From Phycisphaerales bacterium (GTDB lineage: Bacteria > Planctomycetota > Phycisphaerae > UBA1845 > PWPN01): a DNA stretch of 35,858 bases. Below, one piece after another: positions 18,356 to 26,373 of the stretch; positions within the stretch are counted from its first letter, which is position 1; each line of letters opens with the position of its first letter. The notes beneath the pieces are model-generated. The model worked only from the letters and a program-made list of their open reading frames with translations, had not been told where the DNA came from and made no database searches. A program made the position numbers and the translations under genes. The stretch lies in assembly GCA_012729595.1 (NCBI GenBank), contig JAAYCU010000244.1:1-35858 (forward strand). The letters are read 5' to 3'.

Positions 18356-20539
18356 CTATTCCTTGGGTGCTGGTGGCGGGGGAGGGAAGAGACGGAGTTC
18401 GGCATATTCGTAATTGTTTGCGAGATTAATCCAGTCTTCATCTCCGTATACGCCCGCTTTCATATAGTCAAACGGCTTGAAGCCGATTTCACGTGCGGGG
18501 GAATCTGGTTTCAGTTGGAAGTTCCCCGCCTCGACGTCGACAAAGAACGGATCGGCAACCATGTCTCCATCACCCTTGCCATGCGGTAGCGCACGCCATT
18601 CATCGAGCGTCAGCCCGTTAAAATCGACGGGGCCGGATGCGTTCCAGTAAAGATTACTGTTGAACATAACGTTCGGATCGGTCGCGGGATAGAGGTGACT
18701 GAAGAGCGGACTGCCATTATTCCAATACACAATGTTGTGGCGGAAGAAAAACGAATTGTGATCCTCGATCCTGCTTCGTTGAATTTGTCCATCCATCGAC
18801 TCGGCAAAGATATTGTTTTCAATGATGTTGTCCTTGCCGTAGTGGAGGTGATACCCGCCAGTCTTGACGTTATAGACAAGATTATTCCGAATGATGTAAT
18901 CGCTCGCCCCTTCATCGTTGTAGATTCCCCAACCACCGCGTCCGTAATGGTCGTAGGAGTAGATGTCATGGATGCGGTTATTGGATATGCTGGATCCTTC
19001 AGACCTTCCCACGGCGTAAACCCCGCCCAGATCGCTCAAAACGCCTTGTCCAAAATGATGGATATGGTTAAATTCAACCACATTCTTCGGAGCAAGAGGA
19101 TCGTGGTATCCCAAGTTCCGATCGACACTAATTCCTGAATGAAACCCGTCGGAAACGTCGTTATGTGTAATCGTGTTGTACCCACTCAAGCCAATATTGA
19201 TTGCAAAGGACTGGATATGGACCCGTCCCATTCCGCGAATGATGCAGTTGTCGACGGTGATATGCGAAGTCCGCATTTCTGGGATAATGGAGTATATTTT
19301 TAGCATAGGGCCAATTTTAACACCACCTCCCCCGAGATCGTGAAGATAGCATTTCTGAATGATGGAATCTCGACACGCTTCGTGAAACCAAAATGCAAAG
19401 GTGCCGATACGAGCAACTTCACACTTCTCGAAACGAATATTACGAGCTGCATCGATTTGAATGACCGCATCGATCTCGAAGCTCGCAAGCCCATCGCAAT
19501 ACCCTTCGGGCGGAAGATCGTACCGTGCGTATTGAAAGCTCAGTCCTGAAAACGAAATGTATTCGATGTATTCAATGCTCCTACCTTCATCTTCAATCTG
19601 ACCTGTCATTTCGATGAAACGATCCGTGACAGGAACCGTGAACGCTGCATCTTCGATCGACTCCCCAGGGCGAGGGTGATAGTAGAGTGTACCTGTCCGC
19701 GAGAGATACCATTCTCCTGGTTCATCCAATGCCTTGAAATAGTTCACGATACGATAGCGCTGACGCCCACCCCAGCCCCAGTTCTGCAATGTGGCAAACC
19801 GGCCACCAGTCATGATCGGCATATTCTTTTCCCAGTCGATAAACGCAAAGCGTTGACGACTTGTTTGCCATGCATGGTACGGAACAAACACTACATCCGT
19901 GAGTTCCTCTTCGCTGAAATCCTTCAACGGGGCGATATCCTTTTGTTCTGCAATAAAGGCACGTTGGAACGGGAATTCCATTTCCTCGCCTGTGCGAGGA
20001 TCCACTGCTTCGGAAACGTGGTCAACCATGTAGAAATAGTCATTGTCAGGCTCGTATGCCCGAGTCGCTCGTCTTCCATTGACCCAAAGCTGTTCGAAAT
20101 AGTGCTTGTTCGCATCGGGAACGGCGATGACCCAAAGACCGTTTTCGATGGTGCGCGCACCGTCAAGTTCTCGACCTCCGTGAAGGAGCGGCTTTGCATC
20201 CGGTGCCGCTTCATAGATGATCGGCGATGCTTTCGTCCCGCTATCTGCGAGCGTAAAAACGACCTTTTCAGAGATCGGATATACACCGTCTGCGAAAACG
20301 ACGCGGATCGGGCCTTCGGAAACAGCGCCTTCCGATTTCAACCTGCGCACTTCGTCTTTGGCCGCCTGAAGCGATGCGATCGGTCCGTCAGGTGACACCT
20401 GAATCACCGTTTCCGCAAACGCCTTGGGCTGCGTAAACAAAACGACAAACAGCAATACGACAAGCGGCGACCCCGTACGCAAAAACCGCGGAACAGAAAC
20501 CAGTCGCCGGGCGATAAGGAAAGTCTGGTCTGATGTCAA
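18356..20539 (-). CDS. Secreted right-handed beta-helix protein, GH141-like
   Basis: The product is 727 aa with an N-terminal signal peptide (hydrophobic SPLVVLLFVVLFTQ, predicted cleavage after KAFA). The mature start VIQVSPDGPIASLQAAKDEV and IRVVFADGVYPISEKVVF, then HGGRELDGA, match the opening of large secreted beta-helix glycan-active proteins such as GH141. The central part (about 320-650) has repeated short rungs like ITVDNCIIRGMG, NTITHNDVSDGFHSGISVD, VVEFNHIHHFGQGVL and YIIRNNLVYNVKTGGYHL. The C-terminus ends LRLFPPPPPAPKE. It starts at TTG: AAGGAG lies 8 nt upstream, and the nearby ATG is in another frame. Base composition looks lower in G+C than its neighbours, so recent transfer is possible. 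The substrate is unknown; a plant or algal polysaccharide is a guess. Confidence 0.75.
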   Translation of the reverse strand: MTSDQTFLIARRLVSVPRFLRTGSPLVVLLFVVLFTQPKAFAETVIQVSPDGPIASLQAAKDEVRRLKSEGAVSEGPIRVVFADGVYPISEKVVFTLADSGTKASPIIYEAAPDAKPLLHGGRELDGARTIENGLWVIAVPDANKHYFEQLWVNGRRATRAYEPDNDYFYMVDHVSEAVDPRTGEEMEFPFQRAFIAEQKDIAPLKDFSEEELTDVVFVPYHAWQTSRQRFAFIDWEKNMPIMTGGRFATLQNWGWGGRQRYRIVNYFKALDEPGEWYLSRTGTLYYHPRPGESIEDAAFTVPVTDRFIEMTGQIEDEGRSIEYIEYISFSGLSFQYARYDLPPEGYCDGLASFEIDAVIQIDAARNIRFEKCEVARIGTFAFWFHEACRDSIIQKCYLHDLGGGGVKIGPMLKIYSIIPEMRTSHITVDNCIIRGMGRVHIQSFAINIGLSGYNTITHNDVSDGFHSGISVDRNLGYHDPLAPKNVVEFNHIHHFGQGVLSDLGGVYAVGRSEGSSISNNRIHDIYSYDHYGRGGWGIYNDEGASDYIIRNNLVYNVKTGGYHLHYGKDNIIENNIFAESMDGQIQRSRIEDHNSFFFRHNIVYWNNGSPLFSHLYPATDPNVMFNSNLYWNASGPVDFNGLTLDEWRALPHGKGDGDMVADPFFVDVEAGNFQLKPDSPAREIGFKPFDYMKAGVYGDEDWINLANNYEYAELRLFPPPPPAPKE

Positions 20540-20826
20540 AGCGCATACTCCTTCTGTTTATGATATTGGCTTATGTTAGTCGCGAGCTTACGTAGGTGTG
20601 CCGCCCTCTTCCGGCAAGCACTGACTGACGACTGACTGATAGAATATTTGATTCCGCGAGGGGCGACAGCGTGGACCCGGGGGTGGGGGTATTTTGCGAC
20701 TCATGTTGACCCTTCCTAATGGATATTCCCGATTTCGTGTGACGCTTTGGCCCATTTAGCGGAATTATGCGGGTCCGGAGACCGTCTCCAGGAGACATGA
20801 GCGTATTATAAAAACTTGTCCTGGCC

Positions 20827-21066
20827 TCATGCAAGGAAACAATAGAACATATTTCGGATTTCAGGCTCCCAGGGCAGTTCGGATTGGTCCATCTCCTCGC
20901 GGCGGAGATGCTCCTGGAAGTCGGGATCGACTTCGTGTGCGATGCCCGGTTCCGAGACGGGCAGCGTGATCGACCGGACTGTATGGTAGGGTGGCAAGGC
21001 CTTGGGAGGTGCGCGTGGTGGCGGGGCAGACTGGGGGTATTTAAAGGGCGTAAGGGCGTAAGGCTT
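20827..21066 (-). pseudogene. Possible C-terminal relic of an unknown gene
   Basis: An open frame of 79 codons lies between an upstream TAG and the TGA at 20827. Its second half reads like a real protein (HEVDPDFQEHLRREEMDQSE, then LPWEPEIRNMFYCFLA). The first half is Pro-rich. There is no plausible start, and it is absent from the ORF track because no long start-to-stop ORF fits. I do not recognise the family. Confidence 0.3.
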
Positions 21067-21068
21067 CT

Positions 21069-21215
21069 ATGCTCGCTTGGATCGAGAACAAGGTGGGCGT
21101 CAGCACGGTTTACGAGTACGATTACAGCCAGGGCGACGGGGTGGACAATCTCGGCCGGCGGGCAACGGCCCCGGAGGGGCCCGGGGCTACATTCCGATAC
21201 CCCTTCGGGGTTTAG
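21069..21215 (+). pseudogene. RHS/YD-repeat gene relic
   Basis: In frame from the ATG at 21069 the peptide reads IENKVGVSTVYEYDYSQGDG, then VDNLGRRA, and stops at 21215 after a GC-rich palindromic stretch. The YxYDYxxxxxLGRR pattern is that of RHS/YD repeats, which build large secreted or toxin-delivery proteins. The fragment is only 48 codons and has no N- or C-terminal partners nearby, so it is a relic. Confidence 0.45.
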
Positions 21216-21267
21216 GTACGAAACAGGGATCGCGCCAGGCAACCTGAAAACACCCGAGAGACACCAT

Positions 21268-21315
21268 TCAATCAGCAATCAGTAGTCAGCATTCAGCGAT
21301 CAGTAATCAGTAATT
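21268..21315. repeat. Imperfect simple repeat of CAGTAAT / CAGCAAT
   Basis: Seven or more imperfect copies of a CAG-(T/C)-A-(A/T/G)-T unit occur in a row (AATCAGCAATCAGTAGTCAG and so on). A related tract, CTGACTGACGACTGACTGAT, occurs at 20622-20641. Confidence 0.6.
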
Positions 21316-21504
21316 CCGCCGCGTCGGACCTTTGGCATAAATCAGTTCTGATCCCGATTCGGTTTTCGACGGGCTTACGAGTATCGGAACTCAATGGAGA
21401 ATGAGCTTGATAGGATCATGAGGCTATCGATGGATAATCGACGCTGTACTACCATGGGAAATATACCCCGCACTGCTATGCACAATAAACGCCGCACCCC
21501 CATT

Positions 21505-21605
21505 CAATCCCAAAGGGATTGCGTATCCCAGCTCAAGGTTGCGGCAACGCCGCTACCTTGGGAACCGAGCACCGGATCCCCAGCCAACCCCAACGGGGTT
21601 GCGTA
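21505..21605. repeat. REP-like palindromic repeat pair
   Basis: CAATCCC-AAA-GGGATTG at 21505-21521 and CAACCCC-AAC-GGGGTTG at 21585-21601 are both followed by CGTA and lie 80 bp apart. Between them is an imperfect hairpin (CAAGGT...CGGC-AAC-GCCG...ACCTTG). This arrangement matches the intergenic REP-like palindromes whose translations (NPNGVA, QRDCVSQLKVAATPLPW) often appear as false ORFs. No RAYT/TnpA-REP gene is in the window. Confidence 0.6.
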
Positions 21606-22094
21606 TTGCCTGGATACCGCACTGGCTCCCCCTCTCCCCGCTCCACGTCTTCCCGCCCCCACGGTCCACCCCGATGTGTTATCCCTACGGACCGACGGGT
21701 TGCGCCCCGTCCCCGCGCTGGAGGAACCATCATGCCTGCGAATAGGCCACCCCACATCATCCACTCGCTGGTTTTCCCGCAACCTGGCTCCGCCGTTTCC
21801 CGACGCCTCCGTGTCGGAGCCAGCCCCGATCCGAGCACTTGTCCCGAACTCGAATCGGGATCGGGGGTGGTAAAACAAAAAAAGCGCCAAACAAAGCCAA
21901 ACTCGCCAAAAAACGTCGTAATGCCTAATGGAACAAATGGATACGATGGTTGGCGACTACTAACTTATGGGCCTTTTGTGCGGAAGAACACCGGAGAAGA
22001 CTCGATGCCTCCTCGACCAATCGGGCCCCCGCGTCGCTCCATCCCAGATCGTTCACTCGCTCGCGACGGTCTTGGCGGCCCCTTCGGAATACTC

Positions 22095-22817
22095 TTATTC
22101 CGTAATGAATTTGCTCATGGTGGTGGGGCGGCCGATGGTCTGACTGATGGTGTAATCGAGTAAGTCAAAGGTTTCGCTGACGGTTTGGTCTGGGTAATGG
22201 TTTTCGCGTAGGGCGGTCAGGACCGCCGCCAGTACGAGTCGGTTTTCGGCGACGCGGGGCAGACATCGGCGGCAGACCAGGCCGCCCTGATGGGCGGAGA
22301 AATAGCCGGCCCGCTGCTCGGGGGCCTGGCGGTTGCAGATTACGCAACGAGTAAGATCCGGCCATAATCCGGTGTCGCGTAAAAGGGCCTGTTGATAATC
22401 GATCAGTAGCAGCTTCGGGGTGACGGTATGCCGCAGGGCGTCCAGTACGGCGGTCAAGGCGTCGAACAGTGCCGGGTGCGGGTCGCCGTCCTCGGTCATG
22501 GCCGCGGTTATCTCCGCCGCGTACTGTCCGGCGTAGATCCGCCGCAGGTCTTCACGCAAGCCGAGGTAGGCATCGTTCTGGCGCCATTCGGTCAGCGTGC
22601 CCAGCCCATGGGCCTTCCGCTGGCAGGGCAGGAACATAATATCGCCCCGTTCGAGCAGGTCGATACCGACGGCCGCCTTTTTCTTCGTGCCGCGTTTGAT
22701 CCCCTTGGCAATGAGGCGTTGACGGCCATGCTCGCGTGCGAAAAATACCAGCACCTGCGAGGTTTCCGAATACTCCAGCCGCCGTAAGACGATGGCCTCA
22801 TCCTTGATTGGGGCCAT
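22095..22817 (-). CDS. recO: DNA repair protein RecO
   Basis: RecO anneals single strands and helps RecR load RecA in the RecFOR pathway. The product is 240 aa, the usual length. The N-terminal OB-fold shows DEAIVLRRLEYSETSQVLVF, then RLIAKGIKRG. The helical C-terminal domain includes a four-Cys zinc motif (CVIC ... VCRRC). The ATG at 22817 is preceded by GGAGG. A hairpin CGGAATA-CTCT-TATTCCG at 22085-22102 overlaps its stop codon. It is divergent from hemH. recR is not in the window. Confidence 0.93.
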   Translation of the reverse strand: MAPIKDEAIVLRRLEYSETSQVLVFFAREHGRQRLIAKGIKRGTKKKAAVGIDLLERGDIMFLPCQRKAHGLGTLTEWRQNDAYLGLREDLRRIYAGQYAAEITAAMTEDGDPHPALFDALTAVLDALRHTVTPKLLLIDYQQALLRDTGLWPDLTRCVICNRQAPEQRAGYFSAHQGGLVCRRCLPRVAENRLVLAAVLTALRENHYPDQTVSETFDLLDYTISQTIGRPTTMSKFITE

Positions 22818-22903
22818 GAAGACATGCCTCCTGTATCCGGTTCATCTCGCCAACCTCGTTCCCCTACGCCTCAAGACGCGGTACACCCATTAGTCGTCGG
22901 AAG

Positions 22904-22909
22904 ATTATA
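22904..22909 (-). promoter_or_regulatory. Candidate -10 box of recO
   Basis: A perfect TATAAT on the minus strand lies about 85 nt upstream of the recO ATG. No good -35 is visible at 16-18 bp, so only the -10 is noted. Confidence 0.3.
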
Positions 22910-22930
22910 CGCGATAGGCCTTGTGCCTGC

Positions 22931-22959
22931 TTGTGGTAGGGGGGGCGGATGTTTAGCAT
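22931..22959 (+). promoter_or_regulatory. Candidate hemH promoter
   Basis: TTGTGG is followed after 17 bp by TAGCAT, whose last base is 9 nt before the hemH ATG at 22969. If used, the leader would be only a few nucleotides, making the mRNA nearly leaderless. Confidence 0.3.
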
Positions 22960-22968
22960 GGGGGCGGT

Positions 22969-24150
22969 ATGACGAAGTTTAAACGATCCGCGCCATTCGA
23001 TGCCGTTTTACTGATCGCCTTCGGCGGGCCGGGAGCCCGGGAGGATATCCGCCCGTTTCTGCAGAATATTCTTCAGGGTCGGCCGGTACCGCCGGGAAGG
23101 ATCGAGGAAGTAGCGCGTATTTATGAGCGATACGACGGCATTTCACCGCTGCCGGAGATCACTTTTCGACAAGCCGTGGCTTTGGCTGGACTCCTAAAGG
23201 AAAGCGGCATACCTTTGCCCGTATACGTCGGTATGCGCTGCTGGCCGCCGTATTTGACGGAGACGTTGAGCAAGATGGCCAGGGACGGTGTGCGCCGGGC
23301 GATCGGGATCGTGGCCTCGCCGTTTCATTCGCCGGCCAGTTGTTTGGTGTATAAGCAGGCCGTCGCCGAAGCCCGCCGTCGGCTGCGGGAGTCTGGTGAT
23401 CACGATATCGCCGTCACCTACGTGGACAGTTGGTACAACCATCCGGGCTTTACCGCCGCCCATGTCGAGCGGATTCGGCAGGCGCTTGCGAAACTTGCTC
23501 ACGAAGCACGACCAAATGCCCGGATCGTCTTTTCGGCCCACAGCATACCGATGGAAATGGCCAAGCGGTGTCGCTACCGGGAGCAGTTGGCCGAGGCCGC
23601 CGGACTGATTACGGATGGCCTGACGGGTGACGTTTTATGTGGTGAATTGCTGCGTTCGCCGGGCGGCACCTTCAACCGTAATCCGCCGGAGGCCGATTAC
23701 GGTTCTGGGTACCGCGAGCGGGTTGATTCGTCACACGGGGAAAGCCCCCCGGAATGCAATCAGAAGGGAGCTGTCTCGGGGCGCGGCCGCAAGAGAGCGG
23801 GGGATCGACGCTTGGGGCATGCCATTGTCTATCAGAGTCGGAGCGGCCGTCCGGAGGATCCCTGGCTCGAACCTGAGGTTTGCTCCTACCTGCGAGCGGA
23901 ACACGAAAAAGGGCTTTCCGCGGTCGTGCTTTCCCCCCTGGGTTTTCTGACCGAGCATATCGAGGTCATGTATGAACTGGACGAGCGAGCGACGGGGCTT
24001 TGTCGCGAGCTTAACATCCCCGTAGTCCGGGCCGCGGCGTTAAATGATGAGCCGGGATTTATCGCCATGTTGACCGACATTGTGCAACGTACCTGTACGC
24101 GGTACCGCGAGGCGATTCCATTACCCCTCATGGCGGTGGCCGGCAATTGA
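22969..24150 (+). CDS. hemH: Ferrochelatase HemH with a ~60-residue internal insertion
   Basis: It inserts Fe2+ into a porphyrin (protoporphyrin or coproporphyrin III) in haem synthesis. The product is 393 aa against about 310-340 in the family. Recognisable parts: DAVLLIAFGGPG (10-21), VGMRCWPPYLTETL (87-100), the metal-site His in VFSAHSIPM (His191), YQSRSGRPEDPWLEPEV (288-304) and the catalytic Glu in LSPLGFLTEHIEVMYELDE (Glu329). Residues about 221-283, where homologues have a short loop, form a hydrophilic Gly/Arg/Ser-rich insertion (ending RGRKRAGDRRLGHA). Both catalytic residues are kept, so activity is likely. The start is the first ATG after a G-rich leader. A terminator-like structure follows the stop. 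Confidence 0.92.
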   Translation: MTKFKRSAPFDAVLLIAFGGPGAREDIRPFLQNILQGRPVPPGRIEEVARIYERYDGISPLPEITFRQAVALAGLLKESGIPLPVYVGMRCWPPYLTETLSKMARDGVRRAIGIVASPFHSPASCLVYKQAVAEARRRLRESGDHDIAVTYVDSWYNHPGFTAAHVERIRQALAKLAHEARPNARIVFSAHSIPMEMAKRCRYREQLAEAAGLITDGLTGDVLCGELLRSPGGTFNRNPPEADYGSGYRERVDSSHGESPPECNQKGAVSGRGRKRAGDRRLGHAIVYQSRSGRPEDPWLEPEVCSYLRAEHEKGLSAVVLSPLGFLTEHIEVMYELDERATGLCRELNIPVVRAAALNDEPGFIAMLTDIVQRTCTRYREAIPLPLMAVAGN

Positions 24151-24152
24151 TA

Positions 24153-24202
24153 CCTCGCTCCGTGACAGATCAGCAAGTCGCTCTGATGCACGAGGGCTTT
24201 TT
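24153..24202 (+). terminator. Branched terminator-like structure after hemH
   Basis: CCTCG (24153-24157) pairs with CGAGG (24191-24195), enclosing ATCAG / CTGAT (24169-24173, 24183-24187), and TTTTT follows at 24198-24202. It overlaps the end of the convergent protease gene. Confidence 0.4.
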
Positions 24203-25691
24203 ACGGACACAGATCCTTCATATCCTCCGAGCAGGCCGAGGGGATATTGTTGTTGAGCATGATTTCCGGGGTCAATCTGGCGACCTGTTCGGGTTCGAGA
24301 ACAATCTTTTCCTCGTAATCGTTCTCGAAGCGGAAAATTATGAACGGCTTGTCGCTCGTATCTTTGACGAGCTGGATCATGTGCCGCAGGTTTTTGACCG
24401 GCTCGTCGTTTACATGGGTGACTACGGATAACGGCGAGACGCCATACCCCTTGGTCAATCGGTGGGGAAGGATCGGACTGACTAGAGCGACCATTTCGTC
24501 ATCCGTATCGGTGCGATAGTCACGAATTTTCCGGGCGAGCAGGCTGCCGCGCAGACCGAGGATGGCAAAATATCGGGCGGCCGATTGGACCAGTTCGGTG
24601 GTCACGGGTGAAAAGACCAGCCCGCCGTAAATGAAGTAGGTCGGACGCTTGCCGGTCATCCGCTGGACGAGGGTGTTTCGGTTGGTAATTGTAGGGAGTT
24701 CAACGGTTAAGGACTGCCCGTCACGGATCAGGTCGAGCTTGATCGTGCTGCCGGGCGACTTGCGGGCGATCAGGTACGGCCAATCCACGCGAACGCCATC
24801 GGCGATCGAAACCATGCCCAGGTTGTCCACATTAACCCCGTCGCAAGCGGTCACCACGTCCCATGGTTTGAGCAGGTCCGCGATTTCCGGACGATTCACC
24901 CGGTGGATGACCACGCCGGTCTGCTCGCGAGTCAGCTTGAGAAAATCGCGGAGAGCGGGGTTTTCCAGGGTCGCGCCCGCGGCGTCGATCTTGGGGAACC
25001 CGTCGTATCGCCCGTTACTGGTCCAGTCGTCGAGGAAATGGCGGATGACCTCCGCGGGGATCAGGTAGCCGATGTTCTCCGCCTCGCTGAGTTTACTGAA
25101 GACGATGCCGGTGATTTTCCCATCGACGATGCCCGGCCCGCCGCTGTTGCCGGGGTTGATGGCCGCGTCCACCTGAATACGCAAGGCCGCCGTTTCATAG
25201 TAGTACGCCCCGTATTCGATCCGGGAAACGACGCCCTCGGTGATAGAGAGGGAATCCCCGCCGGTGGGGAAACCGAGTACGTTGATCTTGTCCTTGATTT
25301 TGGGCAGGGCGTCGGCCAGGGGAACGGGCTGGCGGTCGGCGATGGCCTCCGGATCCTCCAGCCTGAGGGTGGCAAGGTCGCAATCCTCGGCGATGAATTC
25401 GATTTCCGCGTGCAGTTTTTCCGAGGATTCGTTGGGCTGAACGTAAATCTGCTGGGCGTACGCCACCACGTGGGCATTGGTCAGGATGCGCCCGCCCTCG
25501 ATGATCACGCCCGAGCCGGTGACTTCGGACGGCGGGGTGATCTGCCATGGCTGGAACATGTTGGGCGGGGACTTGCTGGCGAAAATCTTGACTACGGACG
25601 GCTTAACATCCGAGCCAACGGCCATGGCGGGTACGGCCAGCCCCAGAGACATTACCAACGTCGCCATTCGAACTCCGTAACGCGCCATCAT
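24201..25691 (-). CDS. HtrA/Deg-like periplasmic serine protease with PDZ-like domains
   Basis: The product is 496 aa with a signal peptide (RMATLVMSLGLAVPAMA). The trypsin-like domain has all three catalytic residues: His74 in TNAHVV, Asp105 in EDCDLATLRL, Ser183 in NPGNSGGPGIVDG. Motifs SGVIIEGGRILTNAH and RIQVDAAINPG are typical of DegP/DegQ. Two C-terminal PDZ-like regions follow (about 255-340 and 390-480; WDVVTACDGVNVDNLG is the clearest). It would degrade or refold misfolded envelope proteins. I choose the ATG at 25691: GAGG lies 8 nt upstream, and the track's 25772 start adds residues before a normal signal peptide. It lies opposite to and convergent with hemH, and divergent from the Mla operon. 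Confidence 0.88.
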   Translation of the reverse strand: MMARYGVRMATLVMSLGLAVPAMAVGSDVKPSVVKIFASKSPPNMFQPWQITPPSEVTGSGVIIEGGRILTNAHVVAYAQQIYVQPNESSEKLHAEIEFIAEDCDLATLRLEDPEAIADRQPVPLADALPKIKDKINVLGFPTGGDSLSITEGVVSRIEYGAYYYETAALRIQVDAAINPGNSGGPGIVDGKITGIVFSKLSEAENIGYLIPAEVIRHFLDDWTSNGRYDGFPKIDAAGATLENPALRDFLKLTREQTGVVIHRVNRPEIADLLKPWDVVTACDGVNVDNLGMVSIADGVRVDWPYLIARKSPGSTIKLDLIRDGQSLTVELPTITNRNTLVQRMTGKRPTYFIYGGLVFSPVTTELVQSAARYFAILGLRGSLLARKIRDYRTDTDDEMVALVSPILPHRLTKGYGVSPLSVVTHVNDEPVKNLRHMIQLVKDTSDKPFIIFRFENDYEEKIVLEPEQVARLTPEIMLNNNIPSACSEDMKDLCP

Positions 25692-25855
25692 TATGTTGTC
25701 CTCGGTCGTAAATGGATTATTTCTGCCCATCGCCACGGCATGAATCATCCACTTATTGGGCGGTAAGATCAAGTCAGGACGGTTAACGTGAAATCCGGGA
25801 CAGGGTAATCTACGACCGGGGTTCTAAAAGGGCGGCTAAATCCGGTATAAAGGTA

Positions 25856-25884
25856 TAGGCAGAGGTTGGTAACCTCTTTATAAT
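25856..25884 (+). promoter_or_regulatory. Promoter with dyad operator in its spacer, for the lipoprotein-kinase-Mla operon
   Basis: TAGGCA (25856-25861) is followed after 17 bp by a perfect TATAAT (25879-25884). The spacer is almost exactly filled by an inverted repeat AGAGGTT-GGT-AACCTCT (25861-25877). A dimeric regulator bound there would block or remodel RNA polymerase. A weaker minus-strand pair TTACCA -17- TATACC crosses the same dyad and could serve the htrA-like gene. All were read by eye. Confidence 0.45.
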
Positions 25885-25926
25885 AAAGTGCGGTCAGCAT
25901 ATACGTTACCGATCAGGGGCCGAACT

Positions 25927-26373
25927 ATGTACAGGTCAGGCATGGCGGGTAGAGATACGATATCCGCGGGCGCGCGTTACCTGCATATGCGGAGGAACCC
26001 GGTTCGGTCCAGTTCTTGGCCGGTTTTCCTGGCGGTCGTTTGCTTGCCGTTGATTGGTTGTGCGCCACCGGCAACGCCTTATCCGCGGTCGCTCATTTCA
26101 GAACGGCCTGCGGAGCGGATCGCGGCGGTCAAACACGCGGCCGAGATCGGCGACGAGTCCGTGATCGCCATTCTTGTACAACGGCTGGAGGATACCGACG
26201 AGGCAGTGCGTTTTTTCGCCATCATTGCCCTGGAAAAAATGACCGGCGAGCGTTTTGGATACCAGTACTACGATTCCGAGGTCGAGCGCGCTCGGGCCGT
26301 CACCCGTTGGCGGCGGTATCTACAGGAACGTTACCCGGTAGCATCGCAACCGGAAGGCGGGGCGGCCTTATGA
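25927..26373 (+). CDS. HEAT-repeat-like lipoprotein
   Basis: The product is 148 aa from ATG 25927, which has AGGGG 7 nt upstream. ATG 25987 would give a more normal signal peptide, with the lipobox Cys at about position 25; from 25927 it is Cys45. The lipobox is LIGC. The rest has a HEAT-like helix pair (IAILVQRLEDTDEAVRFFAI, then IALEKMTGERFG). No enzyme motif is visible. It is the first gene of an apparent operon; its stop overlaps the next ATG as ATGA. It may sit in the envelope and act as a scaffold for the Mla proteins encoded downstream. That role is a guess from position. Confidence 0.6.
   Translation: MYRSGMAGRDTISAGARYLHMRRNPVRSSSWPVFLAVVCLPLIGCAPPATPYPRSLISERPAERIAAVKHAAEIGDESVIAILVQRLEDTDEAVRFFAIIALEKMTGERFGYQYYDSEVERARAVTRWRRYLQERYPVASQPEGGAAL

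Larger units (their letters stand above)
20540..22094. other. 1.5-kb gene-poor debris region with relics and repeats
   Basis: No intact gene is supported; the ORFs of the track here are low-complexity or overlap repeats. Contents: upstream of the beta-helix gene a 38-codon ORF at 20588-20704 (minus) with AGGAAGGG upstream, of doubtful meaning; an inverted repeat GGAGAC-C-GTCTCC near 20780 with a third GGAGAC following; a gene relic on the minus strand (20827-21066); an RHS relic on the plus strand (21069-21215); CAGTAAT-type simple repeats; and REP-like palindromes. The layout suggests a hot spot for insertion and decay. Confidence 0.55.

Noticed and set aside
20571-21278. 235-aa minus ORF as a gene
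   Set aside because: Low-complexity Pro/Ser/Arg composition with no domain; the better protein-like signal is in another frame (20827-21066).
21394-22163. Plus-strand ORFs of 159 and 214 aa as genes
   Set aside because: They read through REP-like palindromes (NPNGVA, QRDCVSQLKVAATPLPW), a known source of false ORFs.
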